DNA of 64,000 nucleotides from Veronia nyctiphanis. GTDB lineage: Bacteria; Pseudomonadota; Gammaproteobacteria; Enterobacterales; Vibrionaceae. The translations under genes were made by a program, and so were the position numbers. The notes beneath the pieces were generated by a model. It worked only from the letters and a program-made list of their open reading frames with translations, was not told where the DNA came from and made no database searches. This document shows positions 8,463-18,041 of the stretch, in pieces (positions within the stretch are counted from its first letter, which is position 1; each line of letters opens with the position of its first letter). The DNA lies in the NCBI RefSeq assembly GCF_004116385.1, contig NZ_PEIB01000004.1:181992-245991 (forward strand), written 5' to 3'.

Positions 8463-10173
8463 ATGAAAAGCATGGTGAGTATTTCCCGACAAGCATATGG
8501 CGAAATGTTTGGGCCAACAACAGGCGATAGATTAAGACTCGCCGATACGGATTTGATTCTTGAGGTAGAGAAAGACTTCACGGTTTACGGTGACGAAGTC
8601 AAATTCGGTGGTGGTAAAACGATTCGAGATGGTATGGGCCAAAGCCAAAGACCATCATCAGAAACACCAGATTTAGTCATTACCAACGCCATTATTCTCG
8701 ATTATTGGGGCATAGTAAAAGCGGATATCGCGGTAAAAAACGGCCTTATCTCCGCCATTGGTAAGGCGGGTAACCCTGATGTGCAGTCTGGCGTTGATAT
8801 TATCATTGGACCAGGCACTGAAATCATTGCGGGCGAGGGTAATATCATCACTGCTGGTGGTATCGACGCCCACATCCACTTTATTTGTCCGCAACAAATC
8901 GATGAAGCATTGGCATCTGGCGTGACTACGATGCTGGGTGGCGGTACCGGACCCGCAACAGGAACCAACGCGACGACCTGTACGCCTGGCCCATGGAATC
9001 TGGCAAGAATGCTGGAGTCGTTGGATGAATTCCCCATGAACTTTGGTCTTCTCGGTAAAGGGAATGCCAGCCAGCCACAGGGGCTGACCGAACAAATCGA
9101 TGCAGGCGCAATCGGCCTTAAGCTACATGAAGACTGGGGCACAACACCTGCAGCGATTGACTGTTGTCTTAATGTCGCAGAAGAAATGGATATCCAGATT
9201 GCGATTCATACTGACACATTGAATGAATCGGGATTTGTAGAATCAACGCTGAACGCCATCGGTGATAGAGTGATCCACACTTACCACACCGAGGGTGCGG
9301 GTGGTGGTCACGCGCCAGACATTATCAAAGCCGCGGGTCAGGCAAATGTATTGCCTTCGTCTACCAACCCTACCCGGCCCTATACCGTCAACACCGTCGA
9401 TGAACATTTGGACATGCTGATGGTGTGTCACCACCTTTCTCCAGCGATTGCAGAAGATGTTGCATTTGCTGAGTCACGTATTCGCCGAGAGACGATTGCG
9501 GCAGAAGATATACTGCACGACCTTGGTGCGTTTTCAATGATTGCCTCTGACTCTCAGGCGATGGGCCGGGTCGGTGAGGTCATCACGCGAACTTGGCAAA
9601 CGGCGCACAAAATGAAGGTGCAGCGTGGCAGCTTGGAAGGGGACCCTTCGACGAACGACAACTCCCGCCTCAAACGTTACTTGGCTAAGTACACGATTAA
9701 CCCGGCAATTAGCCATGGTATTTCGCACCACGTAGGGTCTGTCGAAGTGGGAAAATTGGCTGACTTGGTGTTGTGGAAGCCTGCATTCTTCGGCGTGAAG
9801 ATCAATCGTGCTGAAAGGTGGAGCTATAGCGATGGCGCCAATGGGGGACCCGAATGCCTCGATTCCAACCCCGCAACCGGTTCACTACCGCCCAATGTTC
9901 GGAAATTATGGGAAGGCAGCATACAGAACGTCGACATTGTTCATGTCTCAATCTGCTGTCGACAAAGACATTGCAGGCCAACTGAGCCTGAACAGCCGTA
10001 TCGAAGCGGTGGTGAATTGTCGAAATATCTCGAAAGCAGATATGAAGCTGAATAGCTGGCAGCCGAATATCGAAGTGGATTCCCAGACATATGAAGTGCG
10101 TGCAGATGGCGAGCTACTCGTCTGCGAACCTGCCACAGAATTACCAATGGCTCAACGCTACTTTTTGTTCTAG
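8463..10173 (+). CDS. ureC: Urease subunit alpha UreC, frame broken once
   Basis: Catalytic subunit with the dinuclear nickel site. Visible ligands and active-site motifs include HIHFICP, the carbamylated lysine in [27 protein letters not shown] and ASDSQAMGR. The frame changes at about 9808-9811, after FFGVKINR. The continuation [13 protein letters not shown] to PMAQRYFLF lies in another frame. Comparison with the family spacing (FFGVK, five residues, KGG) suggests loss of two bases of a GTGTG repeat. The restored length is about 570 residues. ATG at 8463 or 8472 could start it: GGGAGG at 8455-8460 is 2 or 11 nt away, and 8472 gives the commoner N-terminus. Confidence 0.93.
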
Positions 10174-10216
10174 TCACTCAGTGATTTGACGGAATATTTT
10201 TCACAAGGAGAAGGTG

Positions 10217-10681
10217 ATGAAGAAACTGACACATCTTGTAGATAGTGACCTTGTCACTTTTGATGGTCGTGTGAGCCTTACCATCGATCAGCGTATCAAA
10301 AGTCGCCTCAAAGTGGTTCTGGCGAGTGGTGAGGATGCAGGTATCTTTTTGCCTCGCGGGCGAATTTTACGCGGCGGTGAAGCACTGGCGACAGACGACG
10401 GATTTACGGTAGAAGTGGTCGCTGCTGATGAAACGGTATCAACAGTGACTGCCGACAGCCCGCTTTTAATGGCGCGGCTTTGCTATCACCTTGGTAATCG
10501 CCATGTACCGCTTGAAATTACTGAAACGTATTTACGCTACCAACATGACCATGTGTTAGATGAAATGGTGGTGTTATTAGGTGGACAGGTGTTAGTCGAG
10601 CAAGCGCCATTTGAACCTGAGGCTGGCGCATACGGTCAGCAAGAATCGGGGCATCACCACCACCATCATGAACATGAATAA
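10217..10681 (+). CDS. ureE: Urease accessory protein UreE (nickel metallochaperone)
   Basis: UreE delivers nickel to the UreDFG-urease complex. The protein has the two-domain layout: an N-terminal peptide-binding domain (VTFDGRVSLTIDQRIKSR) and a C-terminal metal-binding domain with YHLGNRHVPLEI. It ends in a histidine-rich tail, HHHHHHEHE, that binds extra nickel. The frame also has a GTG at 10214, but AAGGAG at 10205-10210 is best placed for ATG 10217. It lies 43 nt after ureC in the same operon. Confidence 0.95.
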   Translation: MKKLTHLVDSDLVTFDGRVSLTIDQRIKSRLKVVLASGEDAGIFLPRGRILRGGEALATDDGFTVEVVAADETVSTVTADSPLLMARLCYHLGNRHVPLEITETYLRYQHDHVLDEMVVLLGGQVLVEQAPFEPEAGAYGQQESGHHHHHHEHE

Positions 10682-10714
10682 TTGAATCAAACATTAGCCG
10701 ACAAGGAGACAACA

Positions 10715-10965
10715 ATGAATAAATTAACTTACGGCGCAGTGCTGACGACAACGTTGCTTTCATCGACGACAGCACAGCACATAACGGTGAACATACTTTT
10801 GATTTTGGTGCTCTTCATAGCCTTTTACATACTGTGTCTGCAGCGTTACCTGCGTTGTTCGTTGCTGCATCAGCTGGTGCAATGTTATGGGTGGGCTTCC
10901 GTATCTATAAAGCATCCAAAACTGACAAAGGCGTCGATAATAACAAGCGCGTCATGAACCGCTAA
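10715..10965 (+). CDS. Small histidine-containing membrane peptide of the urease operon, frame broken once
   Basis: I do not recognise this gene. ATG at 10715 follows AAGGAG and starts a signal-like segment (KLTYGAVLTTTLLSSTTAQ). One missing base near 10778-10780 then moves the frame. The continuation HNGEHTFDFGALHSLLHTV is followed by a hydrophobic segment (AALPALFVAASAGAMLWVGF) and a basic tail, ending at TAA 10963-10965. The restored product is about 83 residues, with a signal peptide or first helix, a short His-rich external loop and a transmembrane helix. It sits between ureE and ureF, where UreJ/HupE-like nickel permeases occur elsewhere, but it is much smaller. A role in nickel handling is only inference. 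Confidence 0.65.
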
Positions 10966-10978
10966 AAAGGTGCAGCGG

Positions 10979-11650
10979 ATGCATGAAGACTTTCGACTTT
11001 TTCAACTGATAAGCCCGTCTCTGCCCGTCGGTGCATTCAGTTATTCTCAGGGGCTTGAATATGCCATTGAGCTTGGTTGGGTAAAGAATGTCGAGCAGTT
11101 CAACGACTGGATGGTCAGCATGATAGAAGACAGCCTCGTTACCCTAGAGCTTCCCATTTTGAGGCGGATGTATCATGCATTTTCGGAGGGCGATCTCGAT
11201 CAGATTAGCGAGTTGAATCGCCTTTTCTATGCCAATCGTGAAACGGCGGAGCTACGTGCTGAAGAGAAGGCGCGAGGTAAGGCGATGGCGAGACTGTTAC
11301 AGAAGCTGGGGATGAACCCAAGCAGTGACAGTAGACAGTCAGAGTTACTCAGTCAAAACAGCTTGGTAGGCTTTGCGTATGCCTGTCATCACTGGCATAT
11401 CGATGAGGACAAGATGTGTAGTGGCTACCTGTGGAGTTGGCTCGAAAACGCAACAATGGCAGGGATAAAGCTCATTCCGCTTGGTCAGTCTGATGGACAA
11501 AAACTGATGTTGGCGTTGAACGAAAGCATGTCTGATGCAATAGATAGCTCGAAACAAGTGATCGATGAGGATATAGGCAGTTATACACCTGCACAGGTGC
11601 TTGCCTCCAGCAAACACGAAACACAATATACCCGGCTTTTCCGGTCTTAA
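10979..11650 (+). CDS. ureF: Urease accessory protein UreF
   Basis: UreF acts with UreD and UreG in nickel insertion and gates UreG GTPase activity. Family features are LISPSLPVGAFSYSQGLEYAIE at the N-terminus and the C-terminal helical region with AGIKLIPLGQSDGQKL. It is 223 residues long, the usual size. The frame opens at a GTG (10970), but ATG 10979 has AAAGG 8 nt upstream and fits the family. It follows the small peptide gene by 13 nt and precedes ureG by 9 nt. Confidence 0.94.
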   Translation: MHEDFRLFQLISPSLPVGAFSYSQGLEYAIELGWVKNVEQFNDWMVSMIEDSLVTLELPILRRMYHAFSEGDLDQISELNRLFYANRETAELRAEEKARGKAMARLLQKLGMNPSSDSRQSELLSQNSLVGFAYACHHWHIDEDKMCSGYLWSWLENATMAGIKLIPLGQSDGQKLMLALNESMSDAIDSSKQVIDEDIGSYTPAQVLASSKHETQYTRLFRS

Positions 11651-11659
11651 GGAGAGAGA

Positions 11660-12279
11660 ATGGATTACAAACAACCATTGCGAATTGGCGTCGGTGGCCC
11701 TGTTGGTTCGGGGAAGACGGCGCTTCTGGAAGTACTGTGTAAGTCACTGCGCGACAAATATCAGATAGCGGTAGTGACAAACGATATTTATACCCGTGAA
11801 GATCAGCGTTTACTGACTGAAGCTGAAGCGCTTGAAGCAGACCGTATTGTAGGTGTTGAAACAGGCGGTTGCCCGCATACGGCGATTCGTGAAGATGCTT
11901 CAATGAATCTGGAGGCGGTTGAGACGCTGGCCAAAAAACATAAAAACCTTGATGTGGTTTTTGTAGAAAGTGGTGGCGATAACCTGAGTGCGACGTTCAG
12001 CCTGAACTTGCTGACCTGACTATCTATGTGATTGATGTGGCCGAAGGCGAGAAAATCCCCAGAAAAGGCGGCCCGGGTATAACGCGCTCTGACTTGCTGG
12101 TCATCAACAAAATCGACCTTGCCCCATACGTTGGTGCATCCCTTGAGATCATGGATTCTGACACCAAGAGAATGCGCCCTGAAAAGCCTTATGTTTTCAC
12201 TAACCTCAAAGAACAGAAAGGGTTGGATGTGATCATTGAGTTTATTGAAACGCAGGGAATGCTGTCGATGGCAAGCTAA
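11660..12279 (+). CDS. ureG: Urease accessory GTPase UreG, frame broken once
   Basis: SIMIBI-class GTPase that powers nickel delivery to urease. The P-loop [24 protein letters not shown], the [15 protein letters not shown] nickel-binding CPH motif and [12 protein letters not shown] are in the first frame, which stops at 12017-12019. The continuation [32 protein letters not shown] and [15 protein letters not shown] is in the next frame. One missing C at 12001-12002 (CCC read as CC) restores about 206 residues. GGAGAG precedes the ATG at 11660. It is the last gene of the urease operon. Confidence 0.93.
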
Positions 12280-12303
12280 CCCGCTACTTAGCTGAAAAGA
12301 GGG

Positions 12304-12331
12304 GGACAGCAGTATATGCTGTCCTTTTTTG
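12304..12331 (+). terminator. Terminator of the urease operon
   Basis: GGACAGCA paired with TGCTGTCC around GTATA and followed by TTTTTTG. It sits 24 nt after ureG and directly before the convergent glpT remnant. Confidence 0.9.
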
Positions 12332-12333
12332 TA

Positions 12334-13285
12334 TTAAGCAGTGGCTTCTTCTTGCTTCGCTTTATGGTATTTACTTTCGCCAATCAGCGCGCATAGCAAG
12401 CAAACAATTGATACCAGATAAGAGACAAACAGAATCATAAATCCACCATCCCAGCCGAAGTGGTCAACGGTATAACCGAGAATCGCATTGGCCGCGACAG
12501 CACCACCAAGATAACCAAACAACCCCGTTAAACCGGCAGCTGTTCCTGCTGCTTTCTTCGGCGCCAGCTCCAGAGCATAAAGACCGATCAGCATAACCGG
12601 GCCGTAGATCAGGAAGCCGATTGCAATCAGTGCGAGCATGTCTATGGTCGGATTACCCGCCGGGTTGAACCAGTAAACCAACACGGCGAGAGTCACCAAT
12701 GCCATGAAGAGGATGCCAGCGGATGCACGACGCCCTTTGAACAGTTTGTCGGAGATCCAACCGCATAGCAGCGTGCCCGGAATACCCGCCCATTCGTAAA
12801 GGAAATACGCCCATGAAGACTTATCGACACTGAATCCTTTTGCTTCTTTAAGGTAGACAGTTGCCCAGTCCAATACGCCATATCGGATCAAGTACACAAA
12901 GGCGTTAGCGACGGCGATTGACCACAGAAGTTTGTTAGAAAATATACTTGAAGAAGATTTCCTTCGCCGTCATCTCTTTTTCCTGAGAGGGGTCGTAATC
13001 ATCTGGGTAGTCGTTTTTGTACTCTTCAATCGCAGGCAGTCCGCATGACTGAGGTGTATCGCGCAGTGTCAGCCAAATAAAGAAGGCAACCAGCGTAGCG
13101 AAGAAGGCGGGGACATAAAATGCTGTTTTCCAGTCATCGTTAAATGCCCAAAGCCCCAGAAGAAACATAGGCCCGATCAGTCCGCCGCCGACGTTATGAG
13201 CGATATTCCAGACAGAGACAATTTCACTCCTTTCTTTCTTCGACCACCAGTGAACCATGGTTCGATAGCCGCAGCATTGTAATCA
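12334..13285 (-). pseudogene. glpT: Truncated glycerol-3-phosphate transporter GlpT
   Basis: Closely matches the second two-thirds of GlpT, an inner-membrane antiporter of glycerol-3-phosphate and phosphate. Visible are [12 protein letters not shown], the [20 protein letters not shown] segment and [13 protein letters not shown]. Two defects are seen. One T is missing in the run read on the minus strand at 12939-12942, splitting KYIF from SNKLLW. In addition, the first 140 or so residues are absent: upstream of RTM the frame meets a stop and the sequence turns AT-rich and non-coding. The first defect resembles the other homopolymer indels; the missing N-terminal part looks like a real deletion, so the gene is non-functional as read. 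Confidence 0.85.
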
Positions 13286-13803
13286 AGGACAAATCATTGT
13301 CTGTGACATAGAGTGGATTAATCGTCTAGAACTGGGTATTGAGGTGTAGTTAATCTGTATTTTTGGGTCTTTCATCAACCGAGCCTAAAAAAGAAGCAAA
13401 ACTATGATGTTTTTATAAAGAAAAAAGTCTCCTCTTTGATTTCGCTTCTTTCTTTTTGATTTATACGCATAAAAAACAGAGAGATAGAAAAAATTGAGAA
13501 GGTAGACGAAATTACACTTTGCCGCTGGATTTGTAAAATAGTGAGTGGTCAATTGGTTCTTTTGGGGAAGATGATATTTGATTCATGTACAAATTTTGCG
13601 AATACTGTCATAGAGTTACTCTATCTTAACTTTTCTACTGTTTTAAACATAAATTGATTGACCTGAATATTGTTCTTCGGTCAATATTTCATCATCTAAC
13701 TCATTGATAGCGTGATATTCCGCATCAATGATTCTCGTTGAATTTATATGTTTTCGGATGGTGAAACCAAAACATTTTCTCAGTGTAAAGGTCGTAGTTG
13801 GTT
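13286..13803. other. AT-rich intergenic region between glpT remnant and EamA gene
   Basis: About 520 bp without a convincing gene on either strand. It is AT-rich, with several A/T runs near 13400-13500. No GlpT N-terminal sequence, IS end or hairpin terminator was found here, so the lost 5-prime part of glpT left no visible scar. The promoter of the EamA gene presumably lies in the right-hand part. Confidence 0.5.
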
Positions 13804-14675
13804 ATGCAGTCAGAACAACGAGGTGTTCTCTTTATCCTCATCGCGACTATGCTCGCGGCCTCTGGATGGATTTTTTCCAAAGAGCTATTCAGGGATTACC
13901 GCCATTTGGTTTTATTGGCTTGAGGTTTGTTCTCGCTTCACTTTTCATTCTGCCATTCTCCTGCAAGCAAATTAGGAAGCTAAATCGAAAAGAATTGATG
14001 AACGGCTGTATCACTGGTTGCCTGTTGGCCATGACGCTGAATTTCTGGGTATATGCTGTTTCAATTACAACATCATTGGGGGTTGGCGGTTTTATACTCA
14101 GCTTGTCGATGTTATTTGTCCCATTGGTCGGGATCATTGTATTTGGTAGACGCCCACCACGTATCTTTTGGCTAAGTGCACCGATAGCTGCGGTTGGAAT
14201 GGGCTTTCTGTCTCTCAAAAGTGGTGGTCTCATAATCTCAAAAGATCAGGTTTTCTTTCTTATTGCTGCTTTGGCGATGGCCTTTCACTTTAATGTGAAC
14301 AGTAAAATTTCCAAGCAAATCCCCGTTCTCGCACTGACTACTATCCAGCTGTTCGTGACTGGCGTGTTAGGACTTCTCCTTTCGTCTTTTACCGAAAGCT
14401 GGCCAAATTCTGTTGATGTCTCTATATGGGGCTGGGTATTGATGAGTGTTTTACTCGCCACAAGTTTACGCTTTGCGGTGCAGACACTTGGACAGAAAAA
14501 GGCAAATGTCACCAGTGCCGCAATGGTAATGATGGTCGAGCCGGTCTGGATAGTGACCTTCAGCCTAGGATACTACGGTGAGGTGTTGGCACCGCAAAAA
14601 CTGGTGGGGTGTGCCTTGATACTGTCAGCCCTTTTTCTTTATCAATGGGTTGAACGAAAAAAGTCAAATCTCTGA
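13804..14675 (+). CDS. EamA/DMT-family transporter, frame broken once
   Basis: Inner-membrane drug/metabolite transporter family with about ten helices in two EamA repeats. The true start is ATG 13804 (MQSEQRGVLFILIATMLAAS, then GWIFSKE). The frame then shifts at 13884, where one G of a GG pair is missing, and continues AIQGLPPFGFIGLRFVLAS to the end. The restored length is about 291 residues, normal for the family. The second repeat carries SAAMVMMVEPVWIVTFSLGY. The substrate cannot be told. It appears to stand alone. Confidence 0.85.
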
Positions 14676-14942
14676 TTGTTCCGCCCAGTCTTGAAAATAA
14701 GGGGCTGCGCAGCCACTCAAAGTGATGCCGCGCTTTATTCTTCACAGATTATTGACGCTGTTCCACTTCGTGATCACAGTGTGATAATTCCTCCTAATCT
14801 CAATGTGTTACAGAGACTACAATATCCACTTAATTGTGTTTTTAATTCAGTGATTGGGCTTAGCCAGCGTTTTGGCGCATCGGTGAGTGATTAAAAATAC
14901 AAATCATAAATAACATAACCAGAACACATTTAGGGTGGGGAA

Positions 14943-15728
14943 ATGCGTCGCATAGTATTTAATCAAAAGGGTGGAGTAGGGAAGTCAAGTATCACGGTGA
15001 ACCTTGCAGCAATGAGTGCTGCAAGCGGCAAGCGCACGTTGCTGATTGACCTCGATATTCAGGGAAACAGTAGCCACTATCTGGGCTTCGACATTAATGA
15101 ACGAAGCAAGAAAACGGTGGCCGATTTATTTGATCAAACCGTATCATGGTTCTCTGTTTCTACGCCAATCAAAGATTTCCCCCAGCAAACCCGTTATGAA
15201 AACCTCGATATTATACCTTCAAGCCCAAGGCTTGCAGCACTCGAGCCAGAGTTAGAACGCCGATATAAAATATACAAATTACGTGAAGCGTTAGACCAGC
15301 TAGAGAAAGAATATGACAGAGTGTATATCGATACGCCGCCAAATCTTGGCTTCTACTCTAAGGCAGGGTTGATCGCGGCAAACCGTCTTTTAATTCCCTT
15401 CGACTGTGACAGTTTTTCCCATCAGGCATTACTGACCTTGATGGATAACTTGGCGGAACTGAGAAATGACCACAACCGTGCATTGGAGTTAGAGGGAGTG
15501 GTGGTGAATATGTTTAATGCTCAAGCAAAATTCCCTGCGCAAATCATAGAAAATATTCGAGAGCTTGGTCTGCCGTTGATGGAACCATTTTTGCCTCAGT
15601 CCATCAAAATGAAAGAATCTCACTACCAACAGATGCCATTAGTACACTTTGATAATAAACATAAGTTGACGCAGAGTTTTTCTGCATTATTTGACAATAT
15701 GGAAAGTGAAAAGCTGGTAACAGCGTGA
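14943..15728 (+). CDS. ParA-family ATPase (orphan)
   Basis: ParA/MinD-type ATPase of 261 residues. It has the deviant Walker A KGGVGKSS at residues 9-16, the Walker A-prime LLIDLDIQGN and a Walker B-like YIDTPPNLG. No ParB gene or parS-like site is next to it, so it is probably not the main chromosome partition protein. It may instead position another cell component or be left from a mobile element. ATG at 14943 follows GGTGGGG. The 267-bp gap before it holds no credible gene. Confidence 0.88.
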   Translation: MRRIVFNQKGGVGKSSITVNLAAMSAASGKRTLLIDLDIQGNSSHYLGFDINERSKKTVADLFDQTVSWFSVSTPIKDFPQQTRYENLDIIPSSPRLAALEPELERRYKIYKLREALDQLEKEYDRVYIDTPPNLGFYSKAGLIAANRLLIPFDCDSFSHQALLTLMDNLAELRNDHNRALELEGVVVNMFNAQAKFPAQIIENIRELGLPLMEPFLPQSIKMKESHYQQMPLVHFDNKHKLTQSFSALFDNMESEKLVTA

Positions 15729-15753
15729 GACACAGTCAGAGTTTGGTAAAGAA

Positions 15754-15780
15754 AAAGCCGCACAAAGTGCGGCTTTAGTT
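15754..15780 (+). terminator. Terminator after parA-like gene
   Basis: GCCGCAC paired with GTGCGGC around AAA, flanked by an A-run and a short T-rich tail. It lies 28 nt after the stop. Confidence 0.8.
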
Positions 15781-15851
15781 TCTTGTGAGTAACCTTTTAC
15801 TCTGCAGTCTTTAGGAAGTGACATTTGCTGCCGTGGCGTTCTCACTAACGG

Positions 15852-16940
15852 TTAGCTGAGATACAGCGACTTCTGCAGCCTCCAAGCTCCCTCAATATAA
15901 CCGCCGTATCCTTTTGCTGCCTCGGTGCCCGCAAAGTAAAGTCCTTGTGCCGCGAGCTGTTCAACAGGCTCTGAAGGAAGGCCATACGAACCATGCATCG
16001 TTTGTACTTGGTCGTCGACTGTCGCGGTATATTCTTCTTGCGACCAGTCAACCAGTTCCACGCGAATTGGCTTGCTGGCTTTCTCCCCAAAGATGTGGCT
16101 GAGCTGTTCGATAGCCAATTCTTTAAGTTTTTCTCTACCTGCTGTTTTTCTTGTTTGGGCGTTGTAACCAATAAACCCAAACAATGCCCCCGCGCCTGAT
16201 TGGCTGTTGATCGACGCATCATGAATTTCAACAAGTGGACCTACGCGGCTGCTGGCCGTTCCTGAGTGGCCCTCATCGCGCCAAAAAGGACGGTCGTAAA
16301 CAGCCACAAATTTCGCGTGAGCTGCCATCCAAGTTGGCGTGTTGAGCATCACTTTCAACAAGCTTTCAGGGAGTTCGGGAGAGAATCCTACCTGATTGAC
16401 CAATAAACGCAGTGGTATTGCCGAAATAACATAATCACCCTCGTAGACGGTAGATTCTCCGTCAGTCTCGGCATGAACTGTGTAGCCCCCATCATGCTTT
16501 GTGATGCGTGTTACCTGCGTATTGAGAACAATCTGTTCCTCTTTTAATTCTTTATAAACCGCATTTACCAGTGAGTTCATGCCACCTTCGACACGATAAG
16601 AGCTCGGTGAATTGACATAGATACCCGGTATGACGCGTGGTGGCGATGTTTTGGTATCTTCCATCAGGTAATTGCCTTCTTCCTGTTGCGCGAAGACATT
16701 TAAACCGAAAGTTTTGACCAACGACTCCACGCGACGGTTCATACCTGGCCAGAACCACGAGGGACCCAAATCGTAATATTCTTTTTCGCCACGCTCTTCG
16801 GTTTTTGCGGTTAATATACGGCCGCCGACTCTGCCTCGTGACTCAAGAATCGTCGCTTCTATCCCTTGTCTTTTCAGCAGGTAGGCAGAGTAGAGCCCAC
16901 TGAGACCTGCACCGATAATGATGACACGTTTAGTTTTCAT
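15852..16940 (-). CDS. FAD-dependent amine oxidase
   Basis: Flavin monoamine oxidase family, 362 residues. The N-terminal dinucleotide fold is IIIGAGLSGLYSAYLLK, followed by the second FAD motif GRVGGRILTA. The C-terminal FAD site reads GLYFAGTEAAKGYGGYIEGA. It would oxidise an amine, but the substrate is not determined. GGAGGACAT precedes ATG 16940. It lies 30 nt downstream of the SDR gene in the same direction, so the two form a small redox operon. At about 360 residues it is shorter than typical monoamine oxidases (about 430-500), but both FAD-binding ends are present. Confidence 0.85.
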   Translation of the reverse strand: MKTKRVIIIGAGLSGLYSAYLLKRQGIEATILESRGRVGGRILTAKTEERGEKEYYDLGPSWFWPGMNRRVESLVKTFGLNVFAQQEEGNYLMEDTKTSPPRVIPGIYVNSPSSYRVEGGMNSLVNAVYKELKEEQIVLNTQVTRITKHDGGYTVHAETDGESTVYEGDYVISAIPLRLLVNQVGFSPELPESLLKVMLNTPTWMAAHAKFVAVYDRPFWRDEGHSGTASSRVGPLVEIHDASINSQSGAGALFGFIGYNAQTRKTAGREKLKELAIEQLSHIFGEKASKPIRVELVDWSQEEYTATVDDQVQTMHGSYGLPSEPVEQLAAQGLYFAGTEAAKGYGGYIEGAWRLQKSLYLS

Positions 16941-16970
16941 AATATGTCCTCCAATTCTCAGATATTCGGC

Positions 16971-17633
16971 CTAAAACGACTCTGAATAAGGTCTTAAGTC
17001 GATTTCATGACTCCATGTCGAGCGCGGTTGTTGGCTCAGTTGGAAATAGGCTTCCGCGATGTCTTTTGGAATCAGCGCATTTTCAATTTTTAAATTCGGG
17101 AAACGTTTCAAGCTAACGTCTGACCATATGATGCCGTCCAGTACGACATGCGCAATATGAACGCCAGATGGTTGGTATTCCCGAGCCAGCGACTGTGCTA
17201 AACCACGCAATGCGAACTTCGCTGATGAAAATGGGCTGAATCCTTTACCCCCTTTCACGCTTGCCGTCGCGCCTGTAAAAATGAGTGTGCCTTTGTGGTT
17301 TCGTTCCATTGATGGCAGTACAGTTTGTGCAACATTGAATGCGGATAAGGTACTTGCCCGCCATGTCGCTTCAAACTCTTCCGCTGATATGTCGTTAAAA
17401 CTGCCCCTGGACAATGTTGCTACGTTATGGATTACAATTTCGGGCGAACCATGCTCTTCCCTGATGGTTTCGAACACCGCACTGACTTCTTCAGCGCGTG
17501 TGGTGTCTGCCTGATAATCACCACCTCGTCTGGCAACCCCAACAACTGTGTAACCTGACTGTTGGTATCTGTGTTTCAGCGCTTCACCCAACCCTGGACC
17601 ATACCCTGTGATGACAACAAGTTTTCGTTCCAT
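16971..17633 (-). CDS. Short-chain dehydrogenase-like protein lacking the catalytic Tyr
   Basis: Rossmann-fold SDR of 220 residues. The cofactor motif is TGYGPGLGEAL and the central motif is IVIHNVATLS. The usual YxxxK active site reads FSSAK (in SPFSSAKFALRGLAQSLARE), so phenylalanine replaces the catalytic tyrosine. The enzyme may be inactive as a dehydrogenase or may use another residue. The open frame extends upstream, but the ATG at 17633 has GGAGAAC just before it and gives a normal N-terminus. It is the first gene of a pair with the amine oxidase. Confidence 0.82.
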   Translation of the reverse strand: MERKLVVITGYGPGLGEALKHRYQQSGYTVVGVARRGGDYQADTTRAEEVSAVFETIREEHGSPEIVIHNVATLSRGSFNDISAEEFEATWRASTLSAFNVAQTVLPSMERNHKGTLIFTGATASVKGGKGFSPFSSAKFALRGLAQSLAREYQPSGVHIAHVVLDGIIWSDVSLKRFPNLKIENALIPKDIAEAYFQLSQQPRSTWSHEIDLRPYSESF

Positions 17634-18041
17634 TGATGTTCTCCATCCACATTGCAATTGTATTTCGTTGATACCTATTGTTAAAAATTCATGTCGTTCT
17701 CACAAAGCATGAGTTTTTGCCAGCCACTAAAGATTTTATTTAGCGGCGTTCATACACAATCAAATGCATATTTGTTGATTGAGGAATAAATGATTTAAAT
17801 CATTGCTTTACAGGCTTTGGTTGCGAAGAGGTTTGAATTTTATTTGGTTGTTGATGCTTTTTTGGTTAGCAAAATGGCGTGAAATTAACATGGTGAAGAA
17901 AGAATGTGCTTTTTGGCATGTCAAATTGATGCGTTTTCTTATTATGCGCCTGATTGATTTAGCTGATCATTGGTCCCTTCATTTGTCTTTTTATTGAACG
18001 ATGTTCGAAGGGTAATTCAGCGCACACTAGGAAAATATCAT
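17634..18041. other. Divergent intergenic region
   Basis: About 408 bp between two divergent transcription units. No credible gene was found; a 64-codon open frame at 17803-17997 has no ribosome site and no protein-like pattern. The region should hold the promoters of the SDR pair (minus) and the outer-membrane protein genes (plus). Confidence 0.5.

Noticed and set aside
14676..14894. 72-codon open frame between the EamA and ParA genes
   Set aside because: No ribosome site, no protein-like composition and no continuation in another frame.
17803..17997. 64-codon open frame in the divergent gap
   Set aside because: Basic and Trp/Leu-rich as expected from random AT-rich sequence; no start context.
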